Source of the DNA: Magicicada septendecula
Lineage: Eukaryota > Arthropoda > Insecta > Hemiptera > Cicadidae
Assembly (NCBI GenBank): GCA_034769895.1
Contig: CM068372.1
Span: forward strand, 236,114,843-236,178,842
Direction: 5' to 3'
DNA length: 64,000 nt
A program made the translations under genes and the position numbers. The notes beneath the pieces were generated by a model that had not been told where the DNA came from, did not search any database, and saw nothing but the letters and a program-made list of their open reading frames with translations. Position 1 is the first letter of the stretch. Every line of letters begins with the position of its first letter. Positions 48,420-58,700 of this stretch are shown piece after piece.

Positions 48420-49010
48420 TCCGCGTCCTTGTAAACAGTTTTTATCAAGCACCCTCTACCAGAATGCAATTTTCTCACGTCCACGCCTATGGCCGTTGTT
48501 GATAGGTTCAGGATTTCCTTCCACCTTGCAGATCTACGGTCATCGGTTTCCTGATTCGTCGTCCAAGTCGTCACTACTCTCTCCACCAGTTCCTTTGGAA
48601 GATGCCAAATTCTGGTTGGTCGTTGGACATCCCCCGAAGTACCCCAGCGACGAACGTTGCGTTGTTTCTCGGAAAGTGGAGCAATTGCCTGCCTGTCCAT
48701 CAATCCTTTGTGTCCTTGTTGTCGAGGCTCTCTGTTATTGCCTTTGTTAACAATCTGCAGTGTTTGGTCTATTGTTCGGTCACCCTTCGTTTTTTTTGTC
48801 AGTTACCAACTCTTCGCTGGACGTCATCCCTGGACTGGTCCCACGATTTCTAGTTGTAAATCTGACTTGTCATCCTGGTTTGTTTTCATGCTGAGCCGAG
48901 CACGTATCTCGTATTCATTGAATACCCGTCCCATTGTCTACATATTTGTCAAAACCTCTCTGCACTCTTTGTTATTGAGTATCTCATTCATACGTACGCG
49001 CGTTACAACT
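48420..49010 (-). pseudogene. Coding-like minus-strand relic, possibly retroelement gag
   Basis: GC content and codon-like texture rise here and stop density on the minus strand falls. Readable pieces are MGRVFNEYEIRARLSMKTNQ, then after stops MDRQAIAPLSEKQRNVRRWG, GDVQRPTRIW and SARWKEILNLSTTAIGVDVR. The segment RRWGTSGDVQR recalls a CCHC knuckle (CxxCGxxGHxQRxC) with its cysteines lost, which is why I suggest gag, but that is weak. Orientation is opposite to the Gypsy elements to the right. Confidence 0.25.
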
Positions 49011-49334
49011 TAACCCCACAACATGTGTTCCTTCTAATTTCTGCGTAGCCGGGGTACCGGGCTCTGTCTTTTGTCAGGTTTGTTTTGGTGTTGTAAATCG
49101 GAGCTGAGTTCGTTCTGTCAACGATGTTCCCAATTTCTATTGTTACGTGTAGTCGGACGTTTCCTCATTGTTTCTTCACTGGCGTCGGGTCTGACGTGTG
49201 TCTAATTGTTCTTATTTACGACTCTGGCCTGAGTTGTTAACTCGAGTGTGTGTGAGCGTACCTCTTGATCACAAAATTATAAATTTTTAAAATTTTTGAC
49301 CACTATAAACTACTCAATGTGTTATTTTATTTTA

Positions 49335-49416
49335 TCTTAAGAATTATTTTAAGGAACAAACTGAGCGATTGTGAGTCTTAAAAATTATTTTAAGGAACAA
49401 ACTGAGCGATTGTGAG
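49335..49416. repeat. 41-bp tandem duplication in the outer LTR U3
   Basis: Two units, each containing ATTATTTTAAGGAACAAACT and GAGCGATTGTGAG, differing at one base by eye. Duplicated U3 blocks are a common way LTR enhancers evolve. Confidence 0.9.
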
Positions 49417-49644
49417 GAAGTGTGCTCACCATTTTTTATCGTGGCACGTGTAGCGTGTTATCAACCAGGGAAATAAGAATTGTTTACTTGTCAGTGTTCG
49501 CGAACGAATTCCGCTTTGGTTCACAAAAATCCATGTCAAATTGTCCTCTCGTGTGACCTGATAAGTTTCGAGACACGTGCAGAGTCCAGTTCTGATTGGC
49601 TGAATTTTGGGCGTTAACTCGTAGACTTTTTGCGTCACGCAGGG

Positions 49645-49651
49645 TATAAAA
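49645..49651 (+). promoter_or_regulatory. TATA box of the outer LTR
   Basis: TATAAAA, upstream of a pyrimidine-rich start region at about 49675-49695. Confidence 0.5.
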
Positions 49652-50298
49652 CTGACGAGAGCACTGGGAAGTACACACTCTCTTTTTTTCACTTGTTCAC
49701 TTTTCGGCGTCCTTGTGCACTCTCCGTACATCGTAGATGTGCATCTTCTGTCTACGATGGAGCCACATCAAAAGCGTAATTACAACTTTGTTTTGTTTTA
49801 CTTAGTTCAAACTTAAAGCATTAATCGATTTTGGATAATGAATTATTTATACTCAGAAGTGCTCAGTAGTGTTCTAAATTTGTTAAGGAATATGTGTATA
49901 ATTGACATCTTAATCATTTACGCCTAATTTTTAAGTGGTAACGTACCAAATTCAGAAATATAGTTAGTAAAGCTTTTATAATGTTTTAATAAAGAATAGT
50001 CAGTATATAAAGAATGTTTTTTTTATAATGTTATGTCTTAATGAAAACTCAATAGAATTATTGTAACGAGAGTGTGTCACTTCAGTTATTGTTATTTTGT
50101 CCATTTGTATTGTCATTATTGTCATTTGTTCATCAAGATAAAACTTGTTAACGAACGTAGTTACTCTAATGAAGTAAAGAAATATTATTAGTCTAAGTAA
50201 ATGCCTTATTTAATAACGAGCCATTCACACAGCTATCCTATCCGCACGACTGGTGCTTTCACTTTGTGAGGTCCCAGCCCCGGGCGTTACAACAAATT

Positions 50299-50316
50299 TG
50301 GTGTCAGAATTTGGGA
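50299..50316 (+). other. Primer-binding site of the outer element (tRNA-Leu type)
   Basis: TGGTGTCAGAA followed by TTTGGGA. TGGTGTCAG is complementary to a tRNA 3' end ...CTGACACCA, as in metazoan tRNA-Leu. Position 8 bp after the LTR edge is normal for Gypsy elements. Confidence 0.65.
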
Positions 50317-50681
50317 TATTAAATTTGGGAATGTTAGTTTACTTACATTAATTAAACATTTCTCTCATTGAAGTGGCTCTTTATTAATGGGCAATAGTAG
50401 TAAGAATTTAAAGAAAGAATTAAGTGATGATTCGTTAATGGCTCAAAGGTTTTGGTGCGTGTTCGAACTTTTTATGCGGGTTGGTACGCGTGTTGGGGTT
50501 ATAACAGCTTGTTATACTCACAGTAGTCCTTTTGTAACTTCACCTGTTTATAACACACCAGTCCAATCCAAGATCCTAATACTGTACTATTTGGAGGGGT
50601 GCGAGACTCTCTTTCGACGTTAATTACAAAGAATCATAGAAATTAATTATTTAAATAAAACTATTAAGAGTTTGATTACAA

Positions 50682-52132
50682 ATGTATAAAATGTCTGAGG
50701 TACCTGAATTAAAAGCAGGTAATCGTAGCCGAGTTACAAGAGCGTATCCAGACAACAGGTACTGCACCTGTCGCTGCTACTGTCATAAGGATCTGACTAT
50801 AGCAAACTTAATTGAAAATTGGACGGGCGATGGTACGGGTATTCCTGTTCATGCTTTCTTTAAAAAGATTGACGATGCCGCGACAATAGGCAATTGGAAC
50901 GATTCTGATAAGGTTCGCATCGTTTCGTTAAAATTAAGGGCACCTGCAGCATAGTATTATAACAGTTGTCCGCAGTTACAGAAAGCAGATTTAAAGTATG
51001 ACGTTTTAACACAGTGTTTTATTGAGCGATTTAAAGTTAAGCAGTTAGATCAGTATCATTATACAGCACTTCAGTCAGCGACACGGCGTAGGGATGAAAC
51101 CCCAGAATCTTTTGCTGATCGTTGCCGAATTTTATGTTCAAAGACTATTAGACAGGTTGCTGATCCTATGGAACAGAAAGTCATCGAGGAAGAGGCGGAG
51201 CGTCGACTTTTAGCTGCATACATAAATGGCCTACAAGGTGTTGTGGGACAGCAAGTACGATACCGATTACCTAACACTATGCGGGAGGCAATTCAGATCG
51301 CTAATACTGTGGCTTCAGCTGATCGACAACAGCAGCATACTTCATGGGGACATGGTAAGAGAAATAACGCCGATGGACATGTCTTCGTGACTAGTGTCAC
51401 CTGTTATCACTGTAACAAGGTAGGTCACTTAGCTAAGAACTGTTTTAAAAAGTTATCAAGGGAACCTAGTGGTAAAACTCAGCCACATAATGCTCGCAGT
51501 ACCAGTTATAATCAGAACTGTAATAATAAAAATAATAACAATGCACAAAAAAAGGCTTTGAAAGACATCGAATATTATAATTGTCATGCTAAGGGGCATT
51601 ACGCTCGTAACTGCAATAGTAAGCAAAATACACACCCAAAACGCCAGCAGTTCGACTTGTTAGGGAACGGCAAGGTCGAACGGACGAGTTATTTGATACC
51701 TACAATCTCTTCTAACGGTTTAAATAATTTAGTAATTATGGGTGAAATTGAAAAGAAATTATGTAAATTTACAATAGACACTGGATCTAGTACTTCTTTA
51801 ATTGAGGAAGGTATCAGTAGATGTGCCATACATAAAACTGTTATAAATGCTAAAGGGGTTACCGGGAGTAACTTATTCGTAAAAGGGACACAAAATTTGA
51901 GGTTATGTCTGGGAAGCGTTGAAGTTGTACACACTTTTCTTGTAGTACCAAGGGATCATATTTTTTTTTCATGTTTACGACGGTATACTAGGCCTCGATT
52001 TACTAAAGTCACTGGGTGCAATAATAGACTTGCCATCACGACGCTTGAGTTTGAATAATAACTCGGTAGTCATATCACTCGACTCCGGTGTAGAGGATTG
52101 CGGGGTAGTCTCCACTCGTATTACTAACGGTT
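50682..52132 (+). pseudogene. Outer Ty3/Gypsy element: gag and protease, interrupted
   Basis: Gag forms the particle and protease matures it. The frame starts at ATG 50682 and meets an in-frame TAG at 50952-50954 after 90 codons; the same frame then stays open to 52058. Zinc knuckles follow: CYHCNKVGHLAKNC (from 51402) is complete, while the second, YYNCHAKGHYARNC (from about 51573), has Tyr in place of the first Cys. The aspartic protease has FTIDTGSS with Asp at 51777-51779. At a run of nine T (51961-51969) the frame shifts by one base: the expected protease tail (YDGILGLDLLKSLGA) continues in another frame to 52132, where the younger element is inserted. Gag and protease thus appear to form one continuous reading unit, as in many Gypsy elements. 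Amber codon plus frameshift make this copy defective. Confidence 0.88.
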
Positions 52133-53749
52133 TGTGACGATTTAAATTGTGACATTTACAGAATAAAAAAAAAAAATTTAATTAATTAAGGTTGCGTACA
52201 ATTAACCATTTAAATCTCACAATAATAATAATAAAAACATGTAGGTACTAAGTGTGAATGAAAGAAGTAATTAATAAGGGCAAAGTATCCATAAAGAAAA
52301 GGCATATTGTAAATAATTATTATGTTCGTATTTAACCCTTTGCTTGCTATCAAGCGCCTACCTGTTGATACCGGACTCGACCTGTTTTCCGAGTCTACTG
52401 TAATTAAAAATAATAGAGTAAACTAATGTTAATAATTAAAGTATCTGTAGACACAGATAGTAACTAAAACAATTAATTTAAATGATGTATTTTTATCTAG
52501 CGATAGTTTGTATAAATAAAAAGTTTATTTAAAGAGAAAACAGGAACTATATATGCTCGCGGAATAAACACCCCACTCTCTCTCTCGTCATGTACACGGG
52601 TAGCGGACGAAAAATCGCTCTCTTGCGATGACGCCGCCCAGCTGTGCAGACGCACGAGCAAAATGCTCTGTTCAAAAGTTATACAATTTGTTGTTAGTGT
52701 GGATTAATTAATTATTATTTTGTATTTTATTAACCGTTACAAAAAGTGTAACATGTAACGTTAACAAAAAGAAAATTCCAAAAACTTTGTAACAAGAAGA
52801 AAGATGAAACTACAAACGACGAGTGTTAATAAAGAAAAAACGATGACTGCAATCTTCACCGATGGACGAATCTTTTCAACATCTGACCTGTGGTCATGGA
52901 CCATCTAAATGAGAACTCTAGTATACCCTACCGATGATGCAGTTCGAGACATCTGAGAATCAACGAGTATCTGTGTAGAAGACTCTACCTATCCTGCAGA
53001 CTCTACCTATTAAGCCATGAAAAACAGAGACCAGACCAAGACGAGGACGACGTTTTAGGACTCCCAAGACGGAACCACATGGAGGCGATTACTACATCCA
53101 AAAAATAGAGGTGACTCGATAGCACGTCTATCGAGGAATAATAATATGATAATATTTTTGTGTAACACAATACTCTATTTAAGAGACTTACAGAGACGAT
53201 TGATTTTTATAAGAATATAAAAACTTAAATTTGAGAACTTAATTGTAACTATTCAATATCATTCAATTGTAACAGTTTAGATATTAACGTAACGTAGTGT
53301 TATTAATACCATTCTTCTAATGGAAGATATATGAAGCAAAAAGGTAAAAGTCTTGCAAGATAAAAATTTTGAATTAAATATAATTAAAAGATTAGAGACT
53401 AAATACCAATGGTTACCCGGATCCGGGGGTATAGCTAGATAAATTTGTTGTGATCCCATATTCTAAATAAAGCATTTCACTTAATTTTACTAATTTAATT
53501 AATAACGTCATGGGATCTGTTCTTTGGAGTAAATGTTATATTTCAAATGTTTAATAAAGCAAGTCTTCTTGTTACACACATATACTGAATATATAAATCA
53601 ACAGTTTCACCTTCCCTGATTCCTTGTATGTCTTACTGTGTGTTGTTCTGATTTAAATTTCAGCTCGTCTCGAATAAGGCAGCCTGAAATAATTGGCAGA
53701 ACCAATTATTTTGGGTTCCCTCCGTTATAACTCTAAAGAAGAGGTTATA
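52133..53749 (+). repeat. 5' LTR of the inner element
   Basis: 1617 bp. Differs from the 3' LTR by about eight substitutions and three small indels (A-run length near 52170, one base near 52947, 3 bp near 53140). Contains TATATATG at 52548 and AATAAA signals near 53466 and 53552. A 60-codon minus frame at 53277-53459 is repeated exactly in the other LTR and is not evidence of a gene. Confidence 0.95.
52546..52556 (+). promoter_or_regulatory. TATA-like box in inner 5' LTR
   Basis: CTATATATGC, about 30 bp upstream of a (CT)-rich initiator-like stretch (52572-52585). Equivalent sequence is present in the 3' LTR. Confidence 0.4.
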
Positions 53750-53752
53750 AGA

Positions 53753-53766
53753 TGCGCCACTCTGCT
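53753..53766 (+). other. Primer-binding site of the inner element, initiator tRNA-Met 5' end type
   Basis: TGCGCCACTCTGCT, three bases after the LTR, is the exact complement of AGCAGAGTGGCGCA, the first 14 nt of animal initiator tRNA-Met. Usual primer sites match the tRNA 3' end. Priming from an internal tRNA cleavage product, as copia does with a half tRNA-iMet, is the simplest explanation. Confidence 0.6.
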
Positions 53767-54412
53767 AATTTGTTTAAATTTTGCTACTAATAACAAAAAA
53801 AATTTTGTGATTTGTGTTGCTAAACAGTAATTGTGTCCCTATTCATAAGCTGTTGATTTATTTACTCGTGTATTTTAATATGTGTCAGAAATTTAAATAA
53901 GATAAAATAATAATTAATATTATAGTAATATAGTATAGATAATTTTATTAGTAAATATGATGTGTGTAAAATAAGAGTAACATATAATCCAATGTAAACA
54001 AACCATGTAGGTACTTGTTAAAAGTCCCATTCATAAACAACCCCATTCACGACAATCTCGGACATGTAAATTTCCTGTTGGGGATTGTTTAATATTATCG
54101 TAGTCGGTCTCCCCAGTTAGAGTGAGAACAATCGGTCACCCTTCTTATGTGGTGTATTGTTATTTGAAGCGTGTCTGTTCATGTGTTGATAACCGAAGGG
54201 GGAATCTTTCGCCGTAAGCATCTGTAAACATGTGTGAGATTTCTCTCTCTCTCTTTCTATGTAAAATGACAACCTTTGTCATCTCATTTTAATTGTTTAT
54301 TAATAAACGTGTAAGAATACGATTTATTCATATTGTTATGTTTGTGTAAAGTGAGCGTTGTATAGTAGTAAATACTAATCGTAGAATAATTAGTTCTTGC
54401 CACTTTACGAAA
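53767..54412 (+). other. Leader between primer site and gag of the inner element
   Basis: Untranslated; presumably holds packaging signals. Contains a (TC)n run at about 54240. No open frame of note. Confidence 0.7.
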
Positions 54413-55792
54413 ATGGCTGAATTTAATCCTGATTTATTAGTAAAAGATGAGCTATGCTACGAAGCACTTTTACGAGGTCTAAAACACGTGAATGTAACCG
54501 TGTCTGAATTACGAAAATCATTACGCCAAACCGGATCAGAGACAACCTCGCAGTTAGATAAATTGCGTGAACTCGATTATGACGGCGAACGAGAAACCTG
54601 TTATGCGAAATATCGGGAACTGATAGTATTATCTCAGAACCTTAAGGACAAGAAATCACCCACGGAACTTTTGCGCGTTACGCAACGTATAGAACATTTA
54701 ACCCGCCGATTAAATAATTTATTAAGCTGGCCCGACGTCACCGTCGTCCCCGCCGATGTGCAGAAATTTGCAGACGAGGCATTACGCCAATTACCTATAA
54801 TTATTAACGACTTACGTCGAAAGTCAGATGAATCGAGAATGGAGGAAATTGAGCAAGACTTACAAAAATTATATATCTCCCCTGTTCAATCCCCTAATGT
54901 AGAAGAACCCCCACCACCTAAAGTTCAGCGTACTCGTACTAGTCAAAATGCGACCACTAATTCTTCGAAGGAAATACAAAACGTAAATTTGAATGTTGAA
55001 CTCTACGGAAAGATTTCCCACCCAGTAGAGAAAATAATTAATGAGATTCCTTACACCGATGGGTTAAGTATAACGATACTGTTAACTTTTATAAAATACC
55101 TGCTGCAAATAAAAGATTTACAACAATTAAACGATCGGCAAATACTGCAAGTAATATTACCCAAATGTAAACCACCATTACGAGATCGTGTACTAGAAAC
55201 ATTAAACTCAAGTCTTTCAGTAGAAGATCTTCATACGAATATAATCAAATATTTTATCCCCACTGGAATTTATGAGGATATCAAAAGAAGTACTGTACTT
55301 AGAGTACAAGGAGCTCGCGAAAGACTGGCCCACTATATTGCGGATATCCGAGAATCTTCACGTATACTACAAGTCGACTGGACTGAAAAACAATTGGTCG
55401 ATACGATCCTAGTAGGCTTGTCTCCTGATGAACGCTCCCGTTTAGCACTAATAAGTAGACCCCATACGTTCGCGGACTTTGAACAATGTAGTATTCATTC
55501 TTCCAATGTTTGGTACGCAGATCAGCACAGACATGCATCGATATCCACTACACAAAATAGAAAAGAAATGCATGCCTTAGTATCTGACGCAAGAAGTATA
55601 CAAGAAAGAAGACCATTTCGAAGATCAACCAATGGCCATGGTAAGTCCCAGGAGGCTCAACCACTCCAGGAAACCAGTAAGACACAACGTAAAGAATATG
55701 TGTGTTATAACTGCGGAAAATCGGGACATCTCAGTAGATACTGTAAACAAAAAAGGTATAATCAAAAAACTCATTATCCAAAAAACATGTAA
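54413..55792 (+). CDS. gag: Gag of the inner Ty3/Gypsy element
   Basis: A 459-codon structural protein that should form the virus-like particle around the element RNA. The start ATG at 54413 is the first in the frame after the leader and sits in a favourable AAAATGG context. The first ~160 residues are charged and helical (possible coiled coil). Residues about 200-370 (from VEKIINEIPYTDGLS through LVGLSPDERSRLAL) look like a Gypsy capsid: helical, with a conserved L-x-G-L near the end. A single CCHC knuckle CYNCGKSGHLSRYC is at residues 431-444, followed by a basic tail KQKRYNQKTHYPKN. The stop at 55790 lies three codons after a slippery AAA AAC. No internal stop or shift, unlike the outer element. 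Confidence 0.92.
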   Translation: MAEFNPDLLVKDELCYEALLRGLKHVNVTVSELRKSLRQTGSETTSQLDKLRELDYDGERETCYAKYRELIVLSQNLKDKKSPTELLRVTQRIEHLTRRLNNLLSWPDVTVVPADVQKFADEALRQLPIIINDLRRKSDESRMEEIEQDLQKLYISPVQSPNVEEPPPPKVQRTRTSQNATTNSSKEIQNVNLNVELYGKISHPVEKIINEIPYTDGLSITILLTFIKYLLQIKDLQQLNDRQILQVILPKCKPPLRDRVLETLNSSLSVEDLHTNIIKYFIPTGIYEDIKRSTVLRVQGARERLAHYIADIRESSRILQVDWTEKQLVDTILVGLSPDERSRLALISRPHTFADFEQCSIHSSNVWYADQHRHASISTTQNRKEMHALVSDARSIQERRPFRRSTNGHGKSQEAQPLQETSKTQRKEYVCYNCGKSGHLSRYCKQKRYNQKTHYPKNM

Positions 55793-58700
55793 GGCAGGGA
55801 GATCCAAAACCCTGTGTCTTCCGCAGCATCGTAAAAAAAGGTAAACCCCTGAGAGTCAACAAAATAAAACAAAATAATAATAATAACAAAAGAAAACTAG
55901 ACCCCTATGTAAAAAAATTTATAGATAAATGTAACGCTATTAATAAGTGTAATTTCAGTAAGTGTCAATTACCTTATGTACAAGTTGACCTTGGTGTAAC
56001 ATCCACCCTTGGTTTAATTGATTCCGGATCAACGCGAAGTTTAATTAGTCATGACCTCGCCAATAAGTTATTTAAACATAATTTAGTCAAACGCAGTCAA
56101 TCTGTAAACATTAAATGCTCAACCGCTAACAAACAAAACTTAATAATAAAACTTATCATCACGTGTAAAGTTAAAATAAAACATTTGACGTGGTATTTTC
56201 CGATGTTAGTAAGCGACGAATTAGGACCCGAGTTAATATTGGGAGCCGATTTTATCAGTAAAACAGGAATAATTCTAAATATTCATGATAAGAAATTTTA
56301 CTTTGGATTCGATCGTTCACGGAAATATAACTTAGAGGATAATTCAAATAACAGAGAAAGTACTAGCACTACTTCTTCTCATCTAAAGCATCACGAATGT
56401 GAATTAGGTCATCTGGAAAGTAAAGATAGACGTAACATACAAAAGTTAATAAATCAATTCTCCAATGTGCTCACCCCTAAGTTAGGACTGACGGATCTGA
56501 TAGAGTATAAGATAAATTTGAGCGATAATAAAGTAATACGTTTAGCCCCATACAAGTTATCACCGCCAAAAATGGAAGTAATGAGGAACCAAATTAATAA
56601 ACTATTAGAACAAGGAGTCATCGAACCCTCTACTTCATCTTATTCATCCCCTGCGTTTTTAGTACCCAAAAGCAACGATAAACATAGATTAGTTGTAGAC
56701 TATAGACAACTAAATAAACGAATAGAATTTGAATCCATTCCACTTCCCGACATCCACAGTGCTTTTCATTATTTTACGAAAGCAAAATTTTTTACCATTA
56801 TGGATTTGAATCAGGCTTTTCATCAGATACCACTTTCAGAAGAATCGAAACGTCTCACCGCTTTTGCCGTGCCTTTCAACCTATACCAATTTACTAGGGT
56901 ACCTTTTGGTATTTCCCAAGGTAGTTCTGTATGTAGCAGATTGTTAGAAAAATTATTTCACGACATAAAGTTTAAATATGTGTACCACTACCTAGACGAT
57001 ATTGTTATTTACAGCGAGTCAATGGAACAACATCTTGCACATATACGTGAAGTATTATCACGATTAGAGAAAGCTGGATTAACTGTAAACCCCAGTAAAG
57101 TAAATTTTGCTGTGACACAATTCTCCTTTTTAGGTCACATCGTAAAAGCCAACGGAAAGGTAAGCATAGACCCAGAGCCAACCCGTGCTATCAGAGAATT
57201 TTTACCACCGCGGGATGCGAAAGGAATTGCTCGATTTTTAGGAATGATAAATTATTTCCACAAGTATATCCCACATCTAGCCGAAATCGCAGCACCACTA
57301 AATACTTTAAGAAAGAAGGGAGTAAAATTTGAGTGGAATGAGCAACGCCAAACCGCATTTGAGAAATTAAAGGAAAGCATCATATCACCCCCCGTACTAC
57401 AATTAGCCGATTTTAGTAAACCGTTTGTTGTGCAAACCGACAGTTCAAGTGTAGCCCTAGGTGCAGTAATTTATCAGGAAGTAGATAACTCTCGATTACC
57501 AATTAGTTACGCTTCACGCACCCTGACGGACCAAGAAAAGAAATACTCCGCATACGAATTAGAATGCTTAGCTATCGTTTTTGCGTTTCAGAAGTTCAAA
57601 CCATTTTTAGAACATAAAGAGTTTTTGCTAGAAACAGATAATCAAGCTTTATCCTGGCTACTAAACCACCCAAAACAATTAGGTCGAATCGGAAGATGGG
57701 TATTGAGATTAAATTGTTTTAAATTCAAAGTACAACATATTAGAGGCACCCAAAACGTAGTCGCCGATACCCTGTCACGTATGTTCCAGCCTAGTAGTAA
57801 TAATTACGAAAACAAGAGTAGAGAGACACCTATTACTAATGCGTTAATTACCGAATTTCCTCTTGCATTTATGGATTTAGCCCATTATCAACAACAAGAC
57901 CCACGTTTGAGTCCGATCATTAAACAACTTGAAAAAGGAAACAAGTCTGAAAAATACCTATTAAATAAGAAAGTATTATGTTGTAGAATAGCTAACGGAA
58001 AATATTTGCGTATCATCGCCCCGGATATTATTAAACCTATGCTAATGGAATATTATCACTCTTCCACCATTGGAGCACATATGGGAATAAATAAAACCAT
58101 ACATCGGATTCGGAGAGAATATCACTGGGAAAATATGAACAGTGAGATAGCTAACTTTGTAAAAAGGTGTAAGTTGTGTGCACTCAGCAAACCAGCGAGA
58201 AACAGCCAAATAAGCCAGTTAATATCTGAGATTCCTGCCACCCCATTTTCCAAAATTTATTTAGACTTTTCTGGACCCTACCCACGTTCCAAGTCAGGAA
58301 ATACTATGTTACTAATTTGCGTAGATTCGTTTAGTAAGTTCGTCTGGATGTACCCCATGCGGCGAGCTTTAGCTACGACAACAGTAAGCATTTTACAGAA
58401 TAGATTATTCAAAGATTTCGGTATTCCAGTCCATCTAGTGTCGGATAACGGACCACAGTTTAAGTCCAAGGAATTCAGGAACATGTGTTTCAAACTAGGT
58501 ATAAACCACATTACCACTACCGAGTATCGTCCGCAAGGTAATATAGCTGAGAGGTATTTGCGAAACCTTAAATCTGCTTTAATTGCCTACCATGCTAACG
58601 ACCATACTTCGTGGGACCAGAACCTATCCTGGATACAATTCGCCTTTAATTCGGCATATCATGAAGGACATAAGTCTACCCCATTCGAATTGTTGTTCAA

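Larger units (their letters stand above)
49235..50291 (+). repeat. 5' LTR of the outer Ty3/Gypsy element (left edge provisional)
   Basis: The right edge is set by GTTACA at 50286-50291 lying just before a tRNA-Leu-type primer site at 50299. The left edge is uncertain because the 3' LTR is outside the window; TGTTAAC at 49235 is a guess and the true start could be 100-200 bp further left. A TATAAAA box at 49645-49651 fits a promoter with start near 49675. In the presumed U3 a 41-bp unit is duplicated head to tail (49335-49375 and 49376-49416). Confidence 0.6.

Noticed and set aside
56185-56187. TTG as a start for pol
   Set aside because: The frame is open far upstream and includes the protease; frameshifting from gag explains expression.
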